From Phaeosaccion multiseriatum (Eukaryota; Ochrophyta, other classes), in NCBI GenBank assembly GCA_965112735.1, contig OZ218955.1, positions 1,984,001 through 2,048,000 of the forward strand: a stretch of DNA of 64,000 bases, in the 5' to 3' direction. The stretch's first letter is position 1. Each line of letters begins with the position of its first letter. Below, in pieces: positions 1 to 10,715 of this stretch. The position numbers and the translations under genes are program-made. The notes under the pieces were generated by a model. It saw only the letters and a list, made by a program, of their open reading frames with translations, ran no database searches and was not told where the DNA came from.

Positions 1-55
1 GCCCCAACCTCCTGCATTCCCCCCTCCTTTGTGCTATCCCATTGTGCTGCCGCAG

Positions 56-2222
56 CTTGGCGATGGGGGTAACCAAGGAGGGGCCGGGATTCGAGGCTTT
101 AGATGGGGAGGCAGTGAGGGTAGGCATCATCAAGACGCGATGGAACCCCGAGATCATCGGCGGACTTAGTGAAGGAGTCAAGGAGGCACTCAAGAAGTGC
201 AACGTCACGGTGAGGAGAGGCATATTACCACTGCACCTGCTTCGTGACTGGCGTGCGAATCCTTAAAAGACCGTCCACGTCTTTCTCAGGCTTGACTCCT
301 CCCTGTCTCCCTCTCCCCCATCCGCTCGTCGTCCCTGCCCTCTTCTCTCTCTCTCTCTCTCTCTCTCGCCCCACAGGAGGCCAACATCTTCGAGACTGAG
401 GTGCCGGGAGCCTTCGAGCTTCCCCTCGCCGCAAAGTTCCTCGCCGCCTCCAACCGCGTGGACACCATCGTTTGTCTCGGCTGCCTCATCAAGGGCGACA
501 CCATGCACTTTGAGGTCCGTGTGCTGGCTTGTCACACACATGCACGTACATACACACACTCACACACATTCACACACTCACACAACACACGAGAAGCTCT
601 GTAGAGCACCATCTTTCCGATCAAGCGGAGTGATGGCAGCAGGCCCGCATTGACCCCTTGGCGCCTCTTTTCTCCATCTCTGCTCTCTCTGTCACCCCCT
701 CTCTCTCTCCTTCTCTCTTGTCTTATCTGTCACCCTCTCTCTCACCCTCCGCAGTACATCGCGGATGCCGTGTCCAAGGGGTTGATGAATGTAGGCCTCA
801 ACGCACAGGTGCCGGTGACCTTTGGGGTGCTCACCGTGCTGAATGAGCAACAAGCCAAGGATAGGTGAGAGAGAGAGAGAAAGAACAGAGAGAAGAGGAG
901 AGAAGGGGGAGGAAGAGAGATTGGATGGGAAAATGGCGAAAGGAGGCAAGCACGACAATTCCGAGAGAAAAGAGTGGAGCTCCGCGTCCCTCCTTGTTGT
1001 GCAGACCTGTTCTCCGACTTTCTGGTTCCTTTACTTTCCTCACCCACACATATACGCACCTCCGTGTTTGTTGTGTACTTTCTTCTCGTTCTGCTCTCCT
1101 CTCCTCTCCTCGGCTCTCCCTCATTCTACTTGGCTCTCCTCTACCCTACTCTACCCTCCTCTACTCGACTCTACCGTCCTGTGCTCTACTCTACCCTACT
1201 CTACCACCCTACTGTACCCTCCTCTACCCTCTTCTCCTCTACTCGACCCTCCTCTGCTCTCCTCTACTCAACCCTCCACTGCTTTCCCCTACCCTCCTCT
1301 GCTCTACTCTACTCTGCTCTACTCTACCCTCCTCTGCTCTACTCTACCCTCCTCTACCCTCCTCTACCCTACTCTACCCTCCTCTACCCTTCTCTGCTCT
1401 ACTCTCCTCTCCTCTACCCTCCTCTCTACTCTACCCTCGTCTCTCCTCTACCCTCCTCTGCTTTCCTCTACCCTCCTCTGCTTTCCTCTACTCTCCTCTA
1501 CCCTACTCTACCCTCCTCTACCCTTCTCTGCTCTACTCTCCTCTCCTCTACCCTCCTCTCTCCTCTACCCTCCTCTGCTTTCCTCTACCCTCCTCTGCTT
1601 TCCTCTACTCTCCTCTACCCTACTCTACCCTCCTCTGCTCTTCTCCACCCTTCACTGCTTTCCCCTACCCTCCTCCGCTTTCCTCTACCCTCCTCTGCTT
1701 TCCTCTACCCTCCTCTGCTCTACTCTACCCTTCTCTGCTCTACTCTCCTCTCCTCTACCCTCCTCTCTCCTCTACCCTCCTCTGCTTTCCTCTACCCTCC
1801 CCTGCTTTACTCTTCCCTCCTCTGCTCTACTCTACCCTCCTCTGCTTTCCTCTACCCTCCTCTGCTCTCCTCTACCCTCCTCTGCTCTCCTCTACCCTCC
1901 TTCCTCTGTTCTCCTCTACCCTCCTCTGCTCTACTCTGCTCTACTCTGCTCCACTCTCCCTCGCGAATATCGCAGGTCGTCTGGAGATAACAACCACGGG
2001 GTGGAGTGGGGCATGACTGCAGTAGAGATGGGCCTGCTAAGGATGTCCGCTCTGGGGCAGAAGGGTGGAGCAGCGGCGAAGGAGAAGGTGGTGTTTGGCA
2101 AGCTCGCGAGCAAGAAGGATGCGGCAAAAGGGAAGGAGGGCGAGAAGGACGAGGGAGACGGGGCAAAGAAGAAGGAAGCGGACGGGAAGGCACCTGCCAA
2201 GAAGCAAGGCATCGGCTTCTAG
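56..2222 (+). CDS. ribH: 6,7-dimethyl-8-ribityllumazine synthase, 5' end outside window
   Basis: Penultimate enzyme of riboflavin synthesis, condensing 5-amino-6-ribitylaminouracil with dihydroxybutanone phosphate; the algal enzyme is expected in the plastid. Exons read by eye: 56-209, 377-514, 755-864, 1976-2222; all junctions are GT-AG and keep frame. Family landmarks in order are [41 protein letters not shown] (phosphate and substrate loop), [20 protein letters not shown] and [14 protein letters not shown], so the whole catalytic fold is present. After it comes a Lys/Glu/Ala-rich tail of about 60 residues ending GIGF, which bacterial enzymes lack. The first in-frame ATG is at 63, but a clear acceptor (CCGCAG) ends at 55. 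I therefore think upstream exon(s) carrying a targeting peptide lie before the window. From ATG 63 the protein would be 213 residues. Confidence 0.9.
1085..1956 (+). repeat. Polypyrimidine minisatellite inside ribH intron 3
   Basis: About 870 bp of near-continuous pyrimidine built from degenerate 10-bp units alternating CTCTACCCTC and CTCTGCTTTC. It fills most of the 1,111-bp intron 865-1975. Ten is not a multiple of three and the unit holds no stop in any phase, so all three forward frames stay open and give spurious long ORFs. The array runs up to the splice acceptor at 1975. Confidence 0.9.
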
Positions 2223-2832
2223 ACGACAGGAGAGGGGAGGATAAGAGAGGAGAGGAGAGGAAGAGGTATCACCACCACCTCGACGGGACCACCGAGGGTT
2301 TTGCAGATGGGAGATAGGGGGTAAAGGGGGGAGGGGGGGGGGGCTAGGAGAGGAGGGTGGGTGGGTGTGTGTATGTTAATAGATTATGGCCGGCCGCCGC
2401 GGAAGAGGAGGATGGAGCAGAGCTCTCTTCTGCACAGGGACGCCGTGGCAGAAAGGCAGGCGCAAGCGTAGGCGAGGGACTCAGAGACGGAGTGCTAGTT
2501 TTTATTTTATTTAAAACGGGATATGAGATCACTGGAGAGGCGTAGTAGCGTAGTAGAGCCGGAGAGGAGGAGGGCAAAACGGGAGGCACGGCGAACGACA
2601 GAAGCGTAGAGAGAGAGGACGCGGATCGTGAGCAGGGACGGGAGAAACAGAGGGAGAGCGGCGCGTAGAGAGAAAAAAAGAATCCTCGTGCCACCACCTT
2701 TTGTATTCATTGTATTACTTCAACTTATTTTTCAGTGATGCGGCGGTGGTGGGAAATGTGATCGAGCAGCTTGCCTCAGTGTATGGGATACGCAGGAGGA
2801 GGAGGAGGAGGAGAAGGGAGAGAGATCCAGAG
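2223..2832. other. Intergenic, 3' flank of ribH
   Basis: Purine-rich downstream flank with an AT-rich patch near 2498-2515 that could lie near the poly(A) site. I see no credible coding exon. The ORFs here lack family similarity and sit in GA/CT-biased sequence. Confidence 0.6.
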
Positions 2833-3600
2833 TCGGCTCCAGACACGCCTAACGGGGTTGGTTCTAGATCTAGGCCGCTCGTAGGCCGCCGCTAGGCCGC
2901 TCCTAGGCCGCCTCTATGCCACCTCGCTGCGAGCGGGCGAGTGGGAGAGTGTGCCCATGCCCCCTTTTTCCCTTTTTTTTTCTCCGTAGCATATACTGCG
3001 CAGGGCGGGGGAGGGGGAAAAGGCAACAATTGCCGCCGGCCGGTAGGTCGCACGTCAGGACCACGGCAGCAGCACACCGGCCGGCAGGCTGGTACTCCTC
3101 TCGCAGGACAGCCGAGGCGCGCAAGCGACGCCCCCAATAAGTAGACTTCAATAATACGAGACATATGGGAGAGCTCCGGGCCAGCCACCAGCCAGCCAAA
3201 CCAGGGGCAAATTCCCCCCCTCGGCCTATCAGCCCCAGGCGAGGTTTCTCTGGCCCCCGATAAGCAGAAGCCAGAGGCGGCCTGCGACCAGCAGAAGCCA
3301 TCACCAGCGGCGGGAAAGAGTGACAAGCCAGAAGCCAGAGGCGGCCTACCGCCGAAAGCCGAGAAGGCAGCGTTGGCCTGCGGCCAGAAGCCCGAAGCCA
3401 GGAGGGGGCTACAGCCCAGAAGCAAGGAGCCAGAGAAAAAAACCTCGTGGGGGCCGACGGCCTTGCACGTCTTGCCGGCGCAGCCACGAGACCGCGGCCT
3501 AGAAATAGGCCGAGGCCCTCTCTGAAATAGGCCGAGGCCTTTTCTGGACCGAAAAATTTCTAAAGTGAAGGTCTAGGCCGCTAGGCGTATCTGGAGCCGA
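2833..3600. mobile_element. Non-autonomous TIR element, copy 1 (768 bp)
   Basis: The left end 2833-2855 (TCGGCTCCAGACACGCCT...) is the inverted complement of the right end 3578-3600 at 21 of 23 positions. The subterminal regions hold repeated TAGGCCGC and GGCCTAGG palindromic motifs at 2870-2915 and 3485-3590. The interior has no transposase-like ORF. TIR sequence, length, subterminal motifs and parts of the interior (CCGGGCCAGCC...CCAGGGGCA) match the element at 7241-7987, so this is a MITE-like family. I found no clear target-site duplication here, as expected for an older copy. Confidence 0.75.
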
Positions 3601-4108
3601 AGTTGCGAAGACAGGAGGAGGCCCAACCCTCTGCTTTTTGTCAAATGCTCTCTCCTCTCAAGCTCTCTTTGATTGTGCCGAGATCCGACGGCGGTGTAAC
3701 GGGCCTAACGGGCCACTTGAAAAATTGCGCCGTTCGCAAAGGCAAGAATGGCCAGGCTCCACTACAAGAAGCAACCGGAACGACACCTCACAGTGTCCCA
3801 CGTGACAACTCATCGCCTGTCATTTATATTCACCGCTCCTCCTCCGCCCATCCCTCCGTGTGCTGCTGTATCGCCCAAGAAGAAAGGGAGGACGAGGTCT
3901 CTATTTCCCGCGCCCTGAGAGCCTGGTCATGAAGGCGGAGGGAAGACAGGTAAGCACGGTTGCTGGGGAGAGCTACACAACAGGGTCGGGACTGCACAAT
4001 TTAAAAACCGCTCTGGCAGCTTCCAAGCAAGTTACCTCCTCCTCCCTCCCTCCCTCCTGTGCGGCACTCTCGACGTGTCGCTGCATCACTTGCAAAAACA
4101 TCACGCAG
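3601..4108 (+). other. 5' flank of the secreted Cys-rich gene
   Basis: Lies between TIR element copy 1 and the ATG at 4109. A CACGTG (G-box core) is at 3799-3804 and a TATA-like TTATATT at about 3823-3829; either could be promoter sequence but neither is proven. No other gene is seen. Confidence 0.4.
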
Positions 4109-4429
4109 ATGTTTGCACTGGGCTTGGCATCCCTGGTTGGGATCCCCCTCGCCACCCCCACTGCGAAAACGGCTCTGCACACCGTCGCGAGGCGCCTACC
4201 CCCCTCCGAGGGTAAGTACTGGGGGAGTAGGGGATTGGGATGTTCATCCTTCCAGCGTATTGCTGAGATGGAAACCGCTTGCGGGAGAAGGCGACAAAGC
4301 CATGACCTAGGGACATCGAACAAATAGAACAGATGTGGTCGGACGGGTGAAACGGATGGGATGGTTGCAGGCTGATTGCCCTTGACGGAGACTGCAATAG
4401 CCTTCGAATCTTGATGAGCTGTGTGTGTG

Positions 4430-4460
<31 letters not shown>

Positions 4461-6715
4461 GCAACGGATGGCATGGTGATGGGTTCGGCAGAGACAGCGG
4501 CAGAATCCTTGCGACAGATATCTTCACAGTAAATGGATGGGGGGGGGGGGGGTTATCATCATCCGTCGTCCCCATGTTGAAGCAAGTTACAGCACGACAT
4601 TCATTCCCCCACCCCATCCCCATCCTCTGTCTACTCCCCCCCTCGTTGACACACCGCAGAGTACACCTATGCCCCGCTGTGCCCCGAGGAAGGCCCCTGC
4701 TCGAGCTGCTCCCCGGATGGGAGGGAGTACCTGACCAGATACGGAAAGATCGTTCGCGAAGACTCGTCCTGCGAGGTGGACCCAGGCATTCACTGCAACT
4801 TTTGGGGCAAGGAGGGCTGCCGGGCCTGCTTCACGAATTGTGAAGGAGCGATTCAGTATGAGGAGGACGGACTCCCCATGGAGGAGATAATCTTCTGCGA
4901 CCCGGAGTTTACATACGCGGACTGCTTCACCCCCGAGCCAACCCCTACCCCGACGGCAGGTAAGAGGGGGGGGGGTCTTGCAACCTTCTTGTACATGCTT
5001 TCCTCTGCCCTCCCTCTCCCTCGCAATCTCATCACTCACACACACATACGTATAGAACACTCACTCATTCTCTCTCACACGCGCATAGAACACTCACCCA
5101 TTCTCTCTTTCTCCGTTTCACACACACATGCGCATGGACACTCACTTGCTCACTCACTCACTCACTCACCCCGTTTCTGCCACCGTTGCTGCTGCCGTGT
5201 GTGCGTTTCTTCCCCCCCCACTGTACTCTTTACCTTTCTTTGCACAGCGCCCACCATAGCCCCTACCGCCCCACCAACGGCTGTACCCACTGCCCCACCG
5301 ACGGCTGAGCCCACCTCCCCACCGACGGCTGTACCCACCTCTCCACCGACGGCTGTACCCACCTCTCCACCGACGTCTGTACCCACCTCTCCACCGACGG
5401 CTGTACCCACTGCTCCACCAATGGCTGTACCCACTGCTCCACCGACGGCTGTACCCACTGCTCCACCAACGGCTGAGCCCACCTCCCCACCAACGGCTGA
5501 GCCCACCTCCCCGCCGACGGCTGTACCCACCTCTCCACCAACGGCTGTACCCACTGCTCCACCCACGCTTCCACCGACCCAGCCTCCCACAATGCCACCC
5601 ACCCTTCCACCCACCCTTCCGCCCACGGTCGAGGAGACCCTCATCCCGGACGTTATCACGGCGCCTCCGACAGCTACGCCAACGACTCCGCCGACGGTTT
5701 CACCAACGGCCCCTCCCACACTGCCACCCACGGCGCCTCCTACAACCCCTCCCACCAGCCCGCCCACGACACCGCCCACCCCTCCGCCTACTGTCGAGGA
5801 GACGCTCACCCCGGACGTCGTCACGGACCCTCCCACGCTTCCACCAACGGCACCACCCACGGCAACTCCCACAATGCCACCCACCAACCCGCCCACAGTG
5901 CCACCCACTAGCCCACCCACCACGGCCGCTACCCCTCCTCCTAGCGAGGAGCCTCTCATCCCTGACGTCACGGCCCCTCCTACTGAGGAGGAACCCCTTG
6001 CTCCGGACGACTCGACGTGTGAATGTGAGATTCCCTCGGAGTGTGCGGTTACAGATGTTGACGTGGCCTACCTCCAAATCTTTGACGAGTGCCTGGCGAT
6101 CAACGAGGAGTGCGTCACGGGTCCAAACATGCCGTCTCATTGCAACATGTTCGGTTCGGGCCAGGCATGTCAAGGCTGCTTCCTCAGGTTGGTTGGTGGG
6201 TTGGGTGGTGGGTTGGTTGGTTGATTCGCTGGTTGCTTACTTGGTTGATTGGTTGGTTGGTTTGAAAGGGCGGGGTCTCTTGTTCCTTCCATCACTCCAC
6301 GTCCCGCCTTTCTGACCTCTGTGTTTCTGTCTCTCCTCCTTCCTCCCCCCTGTTCTGTGTACCTGCCTTTGCCATTCCATCCCCTCTCCTCTCCTCTGCG
6401 GTACCCTGCTCTCCCCTCTGCAGCTGCGAGGGCGCCCATGAGTACCTCCAGTCCTTCCCCGATGCCCCGGCCTCGGAGTTCCATTTCTGCGCGTGCACGG
6501 AGCTGACCTACGAGCTGTGCTTCACCACGACCACCACGGAAGCACCCCTCGGCGACACGACCGCGGAAGACGACGTGTGTGCGTGTGACGGTTACGGAGA
6601 GACTTGCTTCACCGACGAATCGTGTGCCCCTGGCAAGCTGGGCTGTAACGTCAAGGGTGTAGCTTCGTGCAGATTCTGTGGCTTCTCTGTCTACGCTGGC
6701 ATTGCCTGCCCCTAA
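4109..6715 (+). CDS. Secreted Cys-rich, Pro/Thr-rich protein of unknown function (CRFC-module family)
   Basis: Four exons: 4109-4211, 4660-4959, 5248-6187 and 6424-6715; 544 residues. I know no named family for it. The N-terminus (MFALGLASLVGIPLATPTA) looks like a signal peptide. Two related Cys domains flank a low-complexity linker; both contain HCN(F/M)(W/F)G...C.(A/G)CF..CEGA and end FTY..CFT or LTY..CFT. The linker (about 5250-5940) is roughly 230 residues of APPTAVPT/SPPTAVPT repeats, typical of O-glycosylated wall or matrix spacers. The last 45 residues form an 8-Cys module (CAC...GETC..DESC....LGC....ASCRFCGF..Y..IAC, then Pro-stop). The same module occurs twice in each protein of the tandem array at 15567-21211. 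Likely extracellular or wall-associated; function unknown. Confidence 0.8.
5250..5940 (+). repeat. Coding Pro-Thr repeat (PPTAVPT units)
   Basis: Tandem 24-bp-scale repeats encoding A/S-PPTAVPT and related PPT units, degenerating towards the 3' side and interrupted by acidic VEETL.PDV segments. On the minus strand the same DNA gives an open VGGAVGTAVGG frame, which is a shadow. Confidence 0.85.
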
Positions 6716-7233
6716 GTTTTTCATGGGGTGGGAGGGGCGAAGAAGAGAAGGACGTTCCATCGACTCGGAGACTGCTGATCAAGTACAGGTGTCTTCCGCG
6801 CCAATCAATCAATCGATTCAAGGAACGAGAATGAGCTAAGCCCAGGGCGGGAACAGCGGGATGAGCCGAGTATCCACGCACACACCCTTTGGGGGAGTGC
6901 AGACAGACTCGTCTCGATATACAACATGTCCCGCACCGTTACTGACTTACTCAACTTCCTCACCCCCTCTCCTCTCCCTCCCCTCTCTTTTTTTACTACT
7001 TCGTAGTACTATTTTTGATATTTTGCGTGCCGTTTCGTGTTTGTGTCCCGCCCGTGTTTGTGTCCCGGCCGGCTCTGTGTGAGCCCGATGGATAATTCCA
7101 TCCTCAATTTTTTTTTAATTATTAAAAGCCGGCTCTATACTCACCATTGCGTGTTACGGTACGCTCGTACGCGGTAGCGCCCTTTCTCTCAACGTACTGA
7201 AGGGTCATTGCGGCCTAAAAGAAGGGATACAAG
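6716..7233. other. Intergenic, 3' flank of the Cys-rich gene
   Basis: No coding exon recognised. T-rich and A-rich runs at 6990-7020 and 7110-7130 may mark 3' end formation. The stretch ends at the target-site copy GATAAAT (7234-7240) of the TIR element. Confidence 0.5.
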
Positions 7234-7994
7234 GATAAATTCGGCCCCGTGCACGCCTAGCGGCCTAGGCTCTAGGCCGCTAGGCCGCTCGGCCTTCGGC
7301 CGAAATAGGCCTAGGCCGGCGGCCTCCGGCCGCTCTAGGCCGCTCACTTTTCAGCCCTAGGCGGTCTATAGCCCGCCTCTAGGCAGGCAGCCTCCCAGTG
7401 ACCGTGGGCGCGTGCGTGGTGCCGCCCAGCCAGTGGGTAGCAGCACACCTGTAGGCCTGCACTCCTCGTAGGGCCAGCGAGGCGGAAAGAGACAACACGA
7501 ACCAAGTCAAGTCTACTCCTCCCTTTTCCTTAACATTTGCTTAAAACTGACGACACTTGGGCGGGTTCCGGGCCAGCCCAGGGGCATATAGTTGGCGTCT
7601 CCCCTAGGCCGCGGGCCTCCGGCCCCCGCCTAGGCCGCCGTCTAGGCGGCCTACAAATAGGCCGAGGGCCTACGGCCCTCACGGCCCTCGCTAGGCCGGG
7701 CAATTTTCCAAAATAGGCCTAGGCCGCTAGGCTCGGCCCCTGACAAGGTTCTGAGGCGACCCTGGCCAGAACCTGGAACCTGGCCGGCTGACGCCAGCCA
7801 GAACCTGGAACCTGGCCGGCTGACGCCGGCCAGAACCTGGAACCCAGGTTCTACCAGGTTCAGGGGACCTTATCATTGCCTTATTACACGGCTTTTTCCG
7901 GGGAACCTGGAACCTGGCCGGCTGACGCCGGCCAGAACCTGGAACCCAGAACCTTGTCAGGGGCCGACTAGGCGTGCACGGGGCCGAGATAAAT
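7234..7994. mobile_element. Non-autonomous TIR element, copy 2 (747 bp), with target-site duplication
   Basis: Perfect 20-bp terminal inverted repeats: TCGGCCCCGTGCACGCCTAG at 7241-7260 and its exact complement at 7968-7987. They are flanked by a 7-bp direct repeat, GATAAAT, at 7234-7240 and 7988-7994. Subterminal regions are dense in TAGGCC/GGCCTA palindromes. The right part (about 7750-7950) holds tandem copies of a roughly 36-bp unit (GCCAGAACCTGGAACCTGGC, then CGGCTGACGCC) that can fold on themselves. No transposase is encoded, so the element must be moved in trans. Perfect TIRs and an intact duplication imply recent insertion. The superfamily is undecided: 7 bp falls short of the usual 8-bp hAT duplication. 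Confidence 0.88.
7750..7950. repeat. Tandem 36-bp units inside TIR element copy 2
   Basis: Two or three head-to-tail units of GCCAGAACCTGGAACCTGGC plus CGGCTGACGCC, then a further copy after 7900. Each contains internal inverted repeats (CCAGGTTC/GAACCTGG). This block is absent from copy 1. Confidence 0.7.
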
Positions 7995-8231
7995 CAGAAT
8001 CGTTGTCCAGTTGTGACTCAAGAGTAGATTCCAATACCTTTTTTCTCTCCCTTCAGAGGTACGCAATCTTCCCCCTCTCCACCATCCTCTCTCCGACAGT
8101 TGGCCCTATTCATCCTCTTCTTCTTTTCTTCCTTCTCTCCCTTCCCCTCTCTCTCCTCTCCTTAAACCCCTTTCGTTCTCTTTTCTCCTCGCTCCTCCCT
8201 TGCTCTCTCTCTCTCTGCCCCCTCTTTCAGA

Positions 8232-9409
8232 ATGTCGTGCTACATCATTGAGCGCTCGCCCGATGCTGTGAGGGCTGCTGCCGATGCGAAGCTCCAAATC
8301 TTGCTCCCTCTAGAGTTTAAGATGACCAATGGGCTGAGAGTCCAGATTTTCAGGCTCGACAGAAGCAACAAGGAAGAGCTCGACATTCTCCACCATCTCT
8401 TGAACGAAGAGGTGAGGGTGGGAGGGGAGGTGAAGGGGGAAGGGTGTGCGTGTGTTGATCCAGACATCTTGACATTTCCTGCTCGTTGTAGATCAGGGCA
8501 GGAACGTATCCGCAAGACCGGGAGCTGGACATTCAGGGCTTTCTGGCATACTACTGTAGCGAGAGTGTCTTCGTTGCACGAGCCTTGGTACCGGACGAGA
8601 CCGAAGCAGCAGCAGGAACGACCTTTGAGCTGTGCGGCTCTTTCTATGTCAAAAAGAACTTCCCCGGCAGATGCGATCACATTTGCAACGGAGGATTTCT
8701 CGTTCGAAAGGGTTGGCGGGGCAAGGTGAGCGAGCACGTGAGCATGATTTCTGTGTATCTGATCCTCTTTAGAACCTTCAGCAGCCCTCACCCGCCCTCC
8801 CTTCTTCCCTCCCTCCCCCTCGTTGCTGCTGCTCACTACCGACATGGCCGAGGGAGCAGGGGGTTGGCAAGGCTCTGGGCTCTGCCTTCCAGCAGGTGGC
8901 CCCCGCCCTGGGCTTTCGGGCCTCTTTCTTCAACCTCGTGTTTGTGGACAACCCCGCGTCCATCGCCCTCTGGGATGGGCTGGGCTTTCGTAGGGTAGGG
9001 CGGTGCGTTGAGTGTTGAGAGAGAGAGAAAGGGAGGAAGGAGGAGGGGAGAGAGAGAGAGAGAGAGAGAGGGAGGGGAGAAGGAGGGGCTTACAGCAGTC
9101 ACAGCAGGGGGCTTGCCTATCGCCTGTGATTTGTCCCATGACGATTGTTTTGCTGTGTACCGAACCCAACCCGTGGGTCTTCCTCGTCCCCTCCTGCCTC
9201 CCCGCGTCACTTAAGCGAGCGCCTTTCTACGCCCTCCTACTTTTTCCTCATGTGATGTCCTCCTTCTGCGGCTGCTGCTTCCTGCCAGGGTCCCCGAGGC
9301 GAAGATTATCGAAGATGGGACCGGTGTTGACGCTCTCATGTACTACATGTGCTTTGATGTTGGTACCGAGAAGGAGGACAAGGACAAAGAACAGGTGGAA
9401 AGTGTGTGA
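8232..9409 (+). CDS. GNAT-family N-acetyltransferase, MPR1-like
   Basis: Four exons: 8232-8411, 8492-8725, 8860-9002 and 9289-9409; 225 residues, all junctions in frame. The acetyl-CoA loop is split by intron 2: NGGFLVRKGWRGK joins GVGKALGSAF, giving the R..G.G.A signature. It is followed by FNLVFVDNPASIALWDGLGF and RRVGRVPEAK, then a closing VDALMYYMCFDV strand. This order closely recalls fungal MPR1/ppr1 acetyltransferases, which N-acetylate proline analogues and related toxic imino acids and help in oxidative stress. That substrate is inferred from memory of the family. Exon 3 ends at the GTGCGT donor at 9003, not the earlier GTAGGG, because only that restores the GF.RVGR.P motif. The ATG follows an acceptor directly at 8230, so a 5' UTR exon is likely upstream. 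Confidence 0.82.
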
Positions 9410-10667
9410 CTGACAATGGCTCGGAAGGAGTAGGGAGAGGGCACGCTCACCACGTATGTGTTGGAGGAGACGACGGAGTGTGTTTGTCTGGCCGTAGGCT
9501 GCGCCGCCCTTGCTCCGCTGGGCGAGGAGGAGGAAGAGGAGGAGGCGGAGGAGGAGGAGGAGGAGGAGGATGATGATGATGATGATGAGGAGGAGGAGGA
9601 GGAGGAGGAGGAGGAGGAGGAGGAGGAGGAGGAGGAGGAGAAGGAGGAGGCAGTGCGCTGGGGGAAGTACTCTGGGCTGAAAGGTCTCCACGCTGGTCCA
9701 ACCTATAGCTGAGCGGCGTCAGCAGGGAGACCCGGCCCAACCAGGGACAACTCTCCCGTTTTGGTTGTGCCATCGTACGACGACCCAGACCCTACCGATG
9801 GCCACACCATGAGCCTACCCTCCTGTCTGCCTTTCTTCCCTCTCTCTCGTCCCTCCCTCCCCACCATCTGACACGTTTGACGCTGGACTACGCTGCTAGG
9901 GCGGTCCGTTGTCGCACCGAGGTCTTAAGGCAAAGAAGGGGTCAGCGAGACATAAAACTGACACTCAAGCGTAGCGGAGGAGAGGAGTGGGGTGGGCGGT
10001 AGAAGAGGGCCTTGTCAAGGGGGATGGTGCAACCCTTCGTCCCAGTGTGGCTCCCACCTCGGTACCCACTCCAAAGGATGGTTTAACCGCCTCCCCTCCC
10101 TGCCTCTCCTTTTTGGCTGTGGAGCCCTCCAGACCGGCCCTTTCGGTAGACGGTGGATGGATGGGACACTGCGCGAGAGGGAGTGCGCGCACACGCACCC
10201 GCACAACCACCAGCGGAAGAGGCCCCCGGTGGGTAAGCTTGGCGTGTGTTTGGGGGCGGGATGCCTTTTTTGAGAAGCCCCCCGCGGAGCCCCCCCGGAG
10301 AAGGGGGGGAAGGACGTCGCCTAGCCAGGGTCTTCGCTTTGGAGTATGCGGCGCTCAGGACATCGCCCCGGCTCTTGGGAAGGAGAAGAGCAACGAGAAC
10401 GGACCGCTCCTTCACTTCCATGTAGCGTCCCTTGCCCAAGGGCAAACTCACGGCTTGTCCAAACAACCAAGAGCTACGTATCATTTTTTTGTTTTGAAAG
10501 AAAGGGGTGACTAACTAACATATGCGTGCGTGTGTGTTTGTGGCTTCTCTCGCCCGACGACTTGAGCTTTCTTTTCTCTCTCTCTCTTTCCTAAGAGCCA
10601 ATTACAATCCACACCTCATGGGGTACGTGGGCAGAGAACGTGGTTCGAAAGATAGGCGCAGAGTCCA

Positions 10668-10715
<48 letters not shown>

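Noticed and set aside
843-2222. Three long overlapping plus-strand ORFs (338-459 codons) rich in Leu, Ser, Pro and Tyr
   Set aside because: They arise because the 10-bp pyrimidine repeat in ribH intron 3 has no stop in any frame. Only the last 80 codons of one frame, from 1976, are real ribH exon 4.
5162-5971. Minus-strand 269-codon ORF of VGGAVGTAVGG repeats, glycine-rich-protein-like
   Set aside because: It is the exact complement of the PPTAVPT coding repeat of the plus-strand secreted gene, whose exons, signal peptide and Cys domains are coherent.
7750-7950. Regular 36-bp repeats resembling a CRISPR array
   Set aside because: The units are head-to-tail with no variable spacers, sit within a TIR element, and the genome is eukaryotic.
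9458-9712. Poly-Glu/Asp ORF after the GNAT gene as an extra exon or small acidic protein
   Set aside because: It is a compound trinucleotide microsatellite with no domain, and the GNAT gene already ends with a stop at 9409 after a complete domain.
9987-10514. 175-codon plus-strand ORF
   Set aside because: It starts at GTG rather than ATG, shows no recognisable motif or splice context, and has the composition of surrounding intergenic DNA.
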